Source: UBA1181 sp045617845
GTDB taxonomy: Bacteria > Bacteroidota > Bacteroidia > Bacteroidales > Paludibacteraceae
Length of the DNA: 59,164 nt
Direction of reading: 5' to 3'
Assembly (NCBI GenBank): GCA_045617845.1
Contig: JAZLJL010000039.1
Coordinates: 1 to 59,164, forward strand
Both the position numbers and the translations under genes were made by a program. Positions 25,897-33,100 of the stretch are shown piece by piece. The stretch's first letter is position 1. Every line of letters starts with the position of its first letter. The notes below the pieces were generated by a model that was not told the DNA's origin, ran no database searches, and was given only the letters and a program-made list of their open reading frames with translations.

Positions 25897-26976
25897 TCAT
25901 ATGTACTCCTCGCCAATCTTCACCTGCGTATCGTTGACGAACTGACGGATACGCTGCTCCTCCTCCTTCTTGCAGATAAGCAAAGCATTGTCAGCCTCAG
26001 CGACAATATAGCCGTCGAGACCCTGCACGACAGCCAATTTACCCTCAGGGAGAGCGATGACGTTATTACTGCTCTCGTACAATAAGGTGTGACACTTCAA
26101 AGAGACGTTCTTATCAGCGTCCTTATCAGAGTGCTCATAGATGGAGCCCCATGTACCGAGGTCAGACCAACCGAAATTAGCCGCAAGGACGTGGACGTTC
26201 TTCGCCTTCTCCAAGATAGCGTAGTCGATGGAGATGTTGGTACAAGATTGGTAGATGCTATCGATGAACTCCTGCTCTTTCGGCGTGCCATAAAAAGCGG
26301 CACCGTTGGAGAATTTCCTGTTCATTTCGTTCAAATAGAGGTCAAAAGCCTCGATGATGGTATTCACGTTCCAGAGGAACATACCAGAGTTCCAGAAGAA
26401 ATCGCCGCTCTCCAAGAAGATCTTCGCCAATTCGATGTTAGGCTTCTCAGTGAACGTCTTCACCTTAAGAATGCCGTTGCTGCTGGAGATATCTGCCACC
26501 TGGATATAACCGTAACCCGTTTCAGGGCGGCTAGGCTTAATACCCAACGTCAGGATGTCGTTGTGCGAATCGGTGTATTCCAAACCATTCTTGATAGTCT
26601 GGATAAACTCGTCCTCCTTCAGAATCAAATGGTCCGACGGAGAGACAACCACATTAGCGTTGGGATTCTCAGCCTTGATTCTATGCATCGCATAAGCGAT
26701 ACAAGGCGCCGTGTTCCTTCGCGCAGGCTCCAACAACACCTGATTCTCCTTCAAATCAGGCAATTGCTCTAATATCAAATCCTTATAATGGCTATTGGAG
26801 GCAATCAGTATATGCTCTTTAGGGACGATCTTTAAAAAACGATCATAAGTCATTTGTAACAACGAACGACCAGTACCGAAAAAATCCAAGAATTGCTTGG
26901 GTTTACGATTTGTGCTAAATGGCCAAAAACGGCTGCCAACACCGCCCGCCATAATGACGCAATAGTAATTACTCAT
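25897..26976 (-). CDS. manC: Mannose-1-phosphate guanylyltransferase
   Basis: Makes GDP-mannose from mannose-1-phosphate and GTP for surface polysaccharides and glycoproteins. About 359 residues, the length of the monofunctional enzyme without the isomerase domain. The signature VIMAGGVGSRFWPFS and KPKQFLDFFG are at the N-terminus, followed by LEPARRNTAPCIAYA, VSPSDHLI, EKPNIE and WNSGMFLWN; FGWSDLGTWGS comes near the end. The start is at one of two adjacent ATGs (26974-26979); the longer frame to 27009 adds no family sequence. No other polysaccharide genes are adjacent. Confidence 0.93.
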   Translation of the reverse strand: MSNYYCVIMAGGVGSRFWPFSTNRKPKQFLDFFGTGRSLLQMTYDRFLKIVPKEHILIASNSHYKDLILEQLPDLKENQVLLEPARRNTAPCIAYAMHRIKAENPNANVVVSPSDHLILKEDEFIQTIKNGLEYTDSHNDILTLGIKPSRPETGYGYIQVADISSSNGILKVKTFTEKPNIELAKIFLESGDFFWNSGMFLWNVNTIIEAFDLYLNEMNRKFSNGAAFYGTPKEQEFIDSIYQSCTNISIDYAILEKAKNVHVLAANFGWSDLGTWGSIYEHSDKDADKNVSLKCHTLLYESSNNVIALPEGKLAVVQGLDGYIVAEADNALLICKKEEEQRIRQFVNDTQVKIGEEYI

Positions 26977-27006
26977 CATATAGGTTTTAAAATTGCAGTT
27001 AGTCCA

Positions 27007-27014
27007 CAAAAGTA
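27007..27014 (-). promoter_or_regulatory. Putative promoter (-7 box) of manC
   Basis: Minus-strand TACTTTTG matches TAnnTTTG, about 30 bp upstream of the start codon; no clear -33 TTTG. Confidence 0.4.
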
Positions 27015-27338
27015 CTACTTTTTCTTGAATAAAACTTTAGGAAACATTCATAATTAACAAACAAAGCGAATTCGTATAACATTACTCAATAAACGCACAA
27101 ACATTTAACGTAAAACAATACATATACAACGATTATGTCCCAAAAGATTCAATAGCGATGTCTTCACCACGTAACAACCGAACCATTCAAGCACAAGGAA
27201 ACCACTTTTTTCCTATTGATTCACAACACAATAAGACAAATATCACCAGTTCGGCAAAAAAAAATGCGGAAAGCGAGTGATTCTTTCGAAATAAATGTCT
27301 ATTTTTGCACCGCATTTGAGAACGAGAGTTCGAGACTT
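27010..27338. other. 329-bp gene-free stretch before tRNA-Leu copy 1
   Basis: AT-rich divergent region holding the manC -7 box at its left end and the tRNA-Leu copy 1 leader and -7 box (27300-27307) at its right end. Nothing else is recognisable. Confidence 0.5.
27300..27318 (+). promoter_or_regulatory. Putative promoter (-7 box) of tRNA-Leu copy 1
   Basis: TATTTTTG (27300-27307) continues into GCACCGCAT, as at other strong promoters here. Unlike copy 2, no TTTG is found at the -33 position (around 27277-27280), so it may be weaker. Confidence 0.5.
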
Positions 27339-27422
27339 GCCCAGATGGCGGAATCGGTAGACGCGCTGGTCTCAAACACCAGTGGATTCACTTCCATCCC
27401 GGTCCGACCCCGGGTCTGGGTA
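27339..27422 (+). tRNA. tRNA-Leu(CAA), copy 1, with a changed T-loop
   Basis: An 84-nt class II tRNA. The acceptor stem GCCCAGA pairs with TCTGGGT, and the anticodon loop CTCAAAC gives CAA. A long variable arm is present and CCA is not encoded. It differs from copy 2 (29637-29720) at one base only: C at 27404 in place of T, turning the T-loop TTCGA into TCCGA. That is position 55, almost always the pseudouridine that pairs with G18. The gene may therefore be impaired. Confidence 0.9.
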
Positions 27423-27424
27423 CA

Positions 27425-27457
27425 AACCTTCGGAGAGTTTCTTCGAAGGTTTTTTTA
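27425..27457 (+). terminator. Intrinsic terminator of tRNA-Leu copy 1
   Basis: Eleven-bp stem AACCTTCGGAG / CTTCGAAGGTT with one G-T pair and a 5-base loop, followed by a T run. It is homologous to the terminator of copy 2. Confidence 0.85.
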
Positions 27458-27552
27458 TGCCGCAAAAAAACTACATACATCAAAACGACATACAAAAACA
27501 AATCATTTCGTGACAACTCTTAAAAAAGCACAAGAAATTCACGAACATTCCT

Positions 27553-27584
27553 TTTCCGGAACTAACTTTACACTTATAATTTTG
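27553..27584 (+). promoter_or_regulatory. Promoter of the ubiquitin-like gene
   Basis: TTTC (27553-27556), a 20-bp spacer and TAATTTTG (27577-27584) closely match the -33/-7 pattern. The predicted leader is about 75-80 nt. The promoter looks intact although the gene behind it is interrupted. Confidence 0.55.
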
Positions 27585-27667
27585 AAAAATGGGAAGGTGT
27601 TATCCGGTTTCCAACACATTCAGTGATATATGACATTTTTTTTAGTTTAACTTTCAAATAGTATATG

Positions 27668-27964
27668 ATGAAACATTTCAACAAATTTTTTCTTCTGCTC
27701 TATTTTCTTACAATAGGCAGTTTGGGCGCATTCGCCATGCAAATTTTCGTGAAGACCTTGACGGGGAAAACCATCACACTGGACGTCGTGTAATCCGACT
27801 CGATCGAGAATGTAAAGGCAAAGATCCAAGACAAGGAAGGGGTTCCGCCAGACCAACAAAGACTGATCTTCGCAGGCAAACAACTCGAAGACAACAGGAC
27901 ATTGGCTGACTATAACATCGAAAAGGAGTCGACAATTCACTTAGTATTAAGGCTACAACCTTAG
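27668..27964 (+). pseudogene. Secreted ubiquitin homologue interrupted by an in-frame stop
   Basis: The frame starts at an ATGATG pair (27665/27668). It encodes a 23-residue signal peptide ending in GAFA and then a ubiquitin domain beginning exactly at its Met1 (MQIFVKTLTGKTITL). By eye it matches remembered human ubiquitin at 64 of 76 positions. All seven lysines (6, 11, 27, 29, 33, 48, 63) and the L8/I44/V70 patch are kept. Changes include G47N, Q62E and R74Q. TAA at 27791-27793 replaces ubiquitin residue 19; a single change from TCA (Ser, as in yeast) would explain it. The domain ends RLQP then TAG (27962), so the Gly-Gly needed for conjugation is missing. A secreted ubiquitin-like protein without terminal Gly-Gly is known from Bacteroides fragilis; this one is closer to the eukaryotic sequence. 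Without readthrough, only a 41-residue precursor could be made. Confidence 0.88.
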
Positions 27965-29189
27965 CGACATGTCAGGAAGAGACACGTTAGCAGGAATCTG
28001 CGGAATCAATTACAACCTTATCGCTAATTGTTACACACTAGGTAAAATCAACGCCCAAGAAGGTGCGCAATACACAGGAGAATTCGTCATTTACTCCGAA
28101 GGAACAATAGACAACTGCTTTTTTTACAACAAAGACAGCAAGGACGACAATTACGCCCAAAATATAAGTGACGATTATGTCAAGGACGGCTCATTAGCCT
28201 ACTTATTGAGAATAGGAGAAAAAGTTTCAGGAGAATGTTGGGGTCAGAATCTTGGGACCGACACCGTTCCAAACTTCACGGGAGCCCAAGTCTATGCAAT
28301 GGAAGGCATCGATTTGGCTCGGAATAAGTATCATGATGTAATTTTAAACGCAGATTCTTTCGTTGACCTCGGAATCAATAAAATTGCGATAGACTTAGAA
28401 AAGAAAGTTCAAGGAAGGAACATATTTACTCCAAAGGAAGGAACCACTTATCACGCCGCAATGCTTCATGTCTCAGACGACATGAAAAACATAGACTTTA
28501 ACCTCACATTCGAAATAGACACATTCGTATACGACCGCACAATCAACAGCGACGTCGTCTCCTTCGCACTACCAACTGCATTACCAACTGAGAAAGTCAA
28601 CGGAGTAATCTATTCCCTAAAAGAGTTTGACGGGACGAACCTCAACTTTGAGGAGGTAACGGACGAGAATTTGGAAGCTGGTCATCCATATGTCGTGAAG
28701 GGCAAAATCGGAAATCGACTATTGGACACTTTATACAACGTCATTTTGGAGTCAAACCCCGAAAACAGTTACAGACTAGACGACGAGTTAATCATGAATA
28801 ACGTAGTTTCGCAAATGGTCAGCCACATAGGATTGCTCAAGGAAGAAGTATTATTCAACACCCCAACACCTCCTTACACCTACTACGCATACGAAGGCGG
28901 AACACTGTACCAAGTAGACACTGTCGTAGTAAGGCCTTTCCATGCGGCATTCGCCATGATGACGCCAGCGCAAAAGCCTGCTCCTAGAGCACTCGGAATG
29001 ACCTTCAACGGACAATTGACAGGTGTCGCCTTAATCGGAAACGGAGACATTGTCTCTGGGAAAGTGAATGTCTACGACATCAACGGAAGAATCGTCCGCG
29101 AGAACACGGAAAGCGACAACTGCTTCGAAGGACTTCCTTCTGGCGTGTATATCGTCAACGGTCAAAAATTCATCATAAAAGAGAAATAA
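27949..29189 (+). pseudogene. C-terminal part of a GLUG-type T9SS-sorted surface protein, probably cut off from its export signal
   Basis: Frame open from 27951, with a first ATG at 27969, five bases after the ubiquitin stop and in the +1 frame relative to it. The opening GYN...AGICGINYNLIANCYTLGKI is a GLUG-like beta-helix repeat entered mid-domain. A middle region of unknown fold follows. The last 35 residues (VNVYDINGRIVRE, GLPSGVYIVN, FIIKEK) form a T9SS type A sorting domain. A T9SS substrate needs an N-terminal signal peptide, and this frame has none. It was therefore probably once continuous with the signal-ubiquitin segment and lost its frame through a deletion or shift near 27950. 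Reinitiation at 27969 could still make a cytoplasmic product of 406 residues, so a functional CDS is not excluded. Confidence 0.7.
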
Positions 29190-29208
29190 CAATTAAATAG
29201 ATAATGAT

Positions 29209-29343
29209 ATGATTAACAAAGAAAGCTTCGAAACTCCTCAAATGGGAATCATTAACATGGAGATGAACGACGTCATCGCGACAAGTGGCTATAATGAAGA
29301 TCTCACAGACATAGGCCACAAGGATTTCAGCTACGCTGAATAA
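29209..29343 (+). CDS. Small acidic 44-residue peptide
   Basis: A short frame 19 bp after the surface-protein gene, ended by its own strong terminator. Sequence pattern: MINKESFETPQMGIINMEMNDVI, then ATSGY and an acidic tail ending DFSYAE (each quoted part is read directly). The ETP-M-I-ME-NDVI-TSG pattern resembles a family of small Bacteroidota proteins (F-E-P-ME-V-VI-TSG type) of unknown role that often follow surface-protein genes; this is from memory, not a search. No signal peptide or transmembrane helix. It could be a peptide precursor with a leader and a Gly-containing junction, but no modifying enzyme is adjacent. Confidence 0.6.
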   Translation: MINKESFETPQMGIINMEMNDVIATSGYNEDLTDIGHKDFSYAE

Positions 29344-29356
29344 TCCGGTAGAGTGC

Positions 29357-29395
29357 AAAAAGAGGAAATCTCATTCCGAGATTTCCTCTTTTTTT
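29357..29395 (+). terminator. Intrinsic terminator of the ubiquitin-cargo transcript
   Basis: Stem of about 16 bp (AAAAAGAGGAAATCTC and its complement) with a 5-base loop, followed by a T run. It lies 13 bp after the 44-residue peptide gene. Confidence 0.9.
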
Positions 29396-29448
29396 CTGTC
29401 CACTAAACACAAAAATAACATTCTAACGCACTGAATTAGCGATACGAA

Positions 29449-29507
29449 CCAACCCCAGAGGGGTTACATGTCGGTAGAAGGTTACATATCGGTAGAATAA
29501 GTGCCAT
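29449..29507. repeat. REP-like repeat, opposite orientation, one full and one partial unit
   Basis: Read on the minus strand this is TTCTACCGA-ATGTAACC followed by CCTCTGGGG, the same unit as at 2261-2416. The palindrome has the loop changed from TAC to TCT and the arms kept. The second unit keeps the ACATATCGGTAGAA part but lacks the palindrome. Confidence 0.65.
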
Positions 29508-29573
29508 ACGGCAAGGCAGTCCCGAAAAACAACAGATTTTTGAACTTATGTCCAAAATAAAAACACATAAAAA

Positions 29574-29605
29574 TTTGGGGAATTAAAAAAAATCCCCTAA
29601 TTTTG
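29574..29605 (+). promoter_or_regulatory. Promoter of tRNA-Leu copy 2
   Basis: TTTG (29574-29577), a 20-bp spacer and TAATTTTG (29598-29605) match the -33/-7 pattern exactly, followed by the GCACCGCA start string. The spacer itself is an imperfect palindrome, GGGGAATT...AATCCCC. Confidence 0.8.
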
Positions 29606-29636
29606 CACCGCAATTGAGAACGAAAGTTCAAGATTT

Positions 29637-29720
29637 GCCCAGATGGCGGAATCGGTAGACGCGCTGGTCTCAAACACCAGTGGATTCACTTCCATCCCGG
29701 TTCGACCCCGGGTCTGGGTA
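29637..29720 (+). tRNA. tRNA-Leu(CAA), copy 2
   Basis: An 84-nt class II tRNA with anticodon CAA, normal T-loop TTCGA, long variable arm and no encoded CCA. It is identical to copy 1 except at position 55 (T at 29702). Its promoter and terminator are both intact, so this is likely the working copy. Confidence 0.97.
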
Positions 29721-29722
29721 CA

Positions 29723-29754
29723 AACCTTCGGAGAGCACCTCCGGAGGTTTTTTT
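29723..29754 (+). terminator. Intrinsic terminator of tRNA-Leu copy 2
   Basis: Stem AACCTTCGGAG / CTCCGGAGGTT with a T-G pair and a 5-base loop, followed by a T run. Compared with copy 1 the 3-prime arm differs at two bases, yet pairing is kept. Confidence 0.85.
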
Positions 29755-29821
29755 GTGCGTACAAGTCTCGTATTATCATACAAAAGGGGAAGAAATCCAC
29801 TACACTATTCCATTTCGACAG

Positions 29822-29957
29822 AAAAAAAGATGGGCAGACCCGAATGGATCCGCCCAATTTCGCAAAGCTTACACAAATACATGCAGGTAATGTTCAACGT
29901 CTCAGTTCAGAATTAAACCATTATTACACTTTATCAATAATCGTTCTGTCATTGACG
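29822..29957 (-). ncRNA. Candidate small RNA, about 135 nt
   Basis: A minus-strand promoter (TTTC-N19-TATATTTG, 29961-29991) and an intrinsic terminator (TGGGC-GA-CC type hairpin at 29831-29855, then seven T at 29822-29828) bracket about 135 nt. The longest frame inside is a 16-codon ORF from ATGACAGAACG. It does not look like 6S, SRP or tmRNA. The terminator could instead belong to HTCS 3, 250 bp upstream. Confidence 0.35.
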
Positions 29958-29960
29958 ATG

Positions 29961-29991
29961 CAAATATAAAGCAAAATCGTCAACTAGGAAA
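29961..29991 (-). promoter_or_regulatory. Putative promoter of the candidate small RNA
   Basis: Minus-strand TTTC (29988-29991), 19-bp spacer and TATATTTG (29961-29968). Close to consensus and not positioned before any gene. Confidence 0.4.
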
Positions 29992-30110
29992 GATTGATGT
30001 ATTAAAATTAGTAAAAAAAACTTTAATTCACAAATATCTTCCGATTTTTTTCAACAAAAATTCATAAAAAACGGAGAAAGGCACAAGGAAATGTGGAAAA
30101 GCAATACAGG

Positions 30111-33100
30111 TCATTCCTCCTCATGGGAAGGAGGATAGCCAAAGAACGCTCTATATTTTCGACTGAAATACAATGGATCGTTAAAACCGACAGCATAAGC
30201 CGCATCCGACACGGAAGAACCAGACTTCAGCATCTCTTGCGCCCGATGCAACCTAAATTCGGCGATAACCTCCAACGGAGTCTTATCCGTAATTGATTTA
30301 AGCTTCCTAGACAAAGAAGATTTGCTCATCGCGAGACTGTCAGCAATATCATCAACGGAGAATTCAGGTTCTTGGTAACGTCTCTCCACGACCTCGAGGA
30401 TACTCCTCAACAAAGAGTTCGTCTCAGCGTCAATTCGGTTATCACGCAAATTATGGGAAAGCACATCCTGTTGCTGACGTCTACGCCACTGAAGGATATT
30501 ATTCAGTTTCATCAACAATTCCCTTGCGGCGAAAGGTTTCGTCACGTAATCAATCGCACCACTAGACAAACCGCGTAGTCTGTCATCCTCCTCGGTTCGG
30601 GCTGAAAGGAAAATCAGAGGCACACCAGCGGACGAAGAATCATTACGTAGGCGATTATACATCTCGATGCCATCCATGACAGGCATCTCAACGTCAGAAA
30701 TGATAATATCAGGCTTCTCACTCAACGCCAAACGATAGCCCTCCTCTCCGTTTGTGGCGACAATCACCTGGACATAAGGCTCCAACATCTCTTTCAAGTT
30801 GTTCAAGATCAAGCTATCATCATCCACCACCATCACCGTATTGCCATCCAACAACTCAGTGTTCACCTCTATCGCACTCTCCTCAATGCAAGAGGAGGCG
30901 GCAATTTCTACCGGCTCATCCGACTTCGGCAACGTGAGGACAATGGTCGTACCCTTCCCCACTTCACTGGTCAATACGATTTGACCACCGCTTTTGCGTA
31001 CGAAATCCTTAGTCATCTGGAAACCAAGTCCAGTTCCCTTTTCGTTATTAGTACCAAGCGTGGATTGATGTTCGCCATCCTTCATTAAGTCATCGACCTG
31101 TTCCGGAGTCATGCCGACACCCGAATCAGTGATAGTCAAGCACACATACTTAGGGAACTCCTGAGCCAAGATATTGATGGAACCACCCTGAGGAGTGAAT
31201 TTAGCCGAATTCGACAAAACATTACGGATAGCAGTTCCGATCATACGAGGGTCCACATAAATCTTATGGGCGACATCGCAAACGCAGTTCACGGTTATGC
31301 CCTTATCTGACATGACGCCCTTCAACAAATCGTTCACCTCGGCAAGGATTTGCCGTAGACTAATATTCTGCAGATGACAAGCCACATCCGTCTGCTTTCC
31401 CCTAGCCCATTCGAGGAGTTTAACCATGACAGACTGAAGGTTGAAAGCGGACAAATAAGTGTCGTTCAATATTTTCCAAGTGTTCGGAGACGTCTCCTTC
31501 TTACGCAAGACACCCTCCAATGCCCCAACAATGGCAAACATAGGATTCTTCAAATCATGCGCCACGACAGAAATCAAGCGATCCTTTTCACGTAAGACAT
31601 CCAGCAACTCCAAGTTACGTTGTTCGATGAATTGTTGCTTTTGCTCCAGCAACTTATTACTCTCGTCCAACTCCTTTGTACGTTCGGCAACTTTTTTGGC
31701 AAGCAACTCCCTCTGTTTCACAATAGAACGGAAACGATAGTAGAGGATGATGACTGCGGAAGAAATCACAAACGCCACGACAAGGAGTGTAAACCACCAA
31801 GTCTTCCACCACGGAGGCAAAACTTTGATATGCAACGATATGGTTTTCGGGTCAGCCACTCCGTCACGACGGTTCGCCTTCACCTCCAAGTCATATTCAC
31901 CAAACGGCAAGTGGGAGATCTTCACCTCCCGTTTATCCCCAAGATCCACCCAACGACGATCCAAACCTATGATACGATAAGAAGCGTCCACATTGTTCAA
32001 GCCGGAGAAATCCAGCACATCGAAAAGTATTTGGACGTTCGTCTCGTCATAATTAAGGACCAATTCCTTTGTTTGGGAAAGCGGGAAAGGAAGCTGCTCG
32101 CTATTCGGAGCCACACGCTGTCCGAACAGGTACAAGTCAGAGAAAGAAAGGTAATCGACATTAGGCATCTCATGGATCAACGTCGGGTCGAACACGAGAA
32201 AGCCCTCCGTACTACCGAAATAGAAGCGACCCTTGGAATCCTGGAACGCCGCGCGGGAAGTAAAGAAATTACGGTTACGGCAACGGTCGTCGAGCAACAC
32301 CTGTTTATAAGACTTTGTATTATAGTCGAAATGGAGGATACCATTGGAACCGCTCGTCCAAAAATGCCCATCCTTACCCAAAAGGATAGACGAATAGTGG
32401 CCAGAAGGCAAGAAATCCAACCATTCAAAAGAGGAGCCATCCGCCAAGAAGCGCAAGACGCCGCGAGAGCTAACAACAAAAAGGTTGCCCATATCATCAC
32501 TAGCCGCCTGGAACATGAGGAGCGGGTTATGGGACTGCGTCGCATCGATGTCAGGGAAAGTAGCCCGATAACGGCCATCCGTGCCCTGACGCCATACTGA
32601 GCGTGAAGTGACGACCCAACGGACGCCCTGTTTGGTCTCCATCACATGCTCCACCCATCGGTCTTCAGAGGCAATCTTCGGATCATTGTCGAAACGTTGA
32701 TGATACCAAGATGTGGAATTCGGAGGAAGGAAATAAACGCCATCGCCAGCCAATCCGACACCCACCTCACCATTTTGGAAGCAGCACAACACCTTGCTGG
32801 TACTATACGGGAAACCGATACCCTTGAAAGGATAATCGACGATTTTCCCAGTCTCGGTATCATATGTACAAGGGTCGCCACCCCAAGAAGCGAGCCAAAT
32901 CTTACCATCCGCACCTTTTTGGGCAGACAAAACATTATTGCTAGGCAAACCATCCTCTGTCTGCACATGACGCAGGATTTTCAAATCAGGGGAGAGCAAA
33001 TAAAAGCCATGGCCATCCGCGCACACGATGATGTTTCCACGCTCATCCTCGGCGAAAGAAGTACCGTCGACCAAAGGGAAACCCATATCCGAAGAATGGA

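Larger units (their letters stand above)
29721..30110. other. 390-bp stretch between tRNA-Leu copy 2 and HTCS 3
   Basis: Holds the tRNA terminator, then a possible minus-strand small RNA unit (29822-29991, listed separately), then AT-rich sequence up to the end of HTCS 3. No coding frame longer than 60 codons looks real. Confidence 0.5.

Noticed and set aside
27647..27940. 97-codon minus-strand frame
   Set aside because: Antisense to the ubiquitin segment; the plus-strand translation is unmistakable.
29822..29957. 6S, SRP or tmRNA identity for the candidate small RNA
   Set aside because: The 5-prime and 3-prime ends do not pair into a 6S closing stem, there is no SRP GGAA-loop motif, and the unit is too short for tmRNA.
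29643..29969. 108-codon plus-strand frame and the overlapping frames on both strands
   Set aside because: They begin inside the tRNA-Leu gene and run through its terminator.
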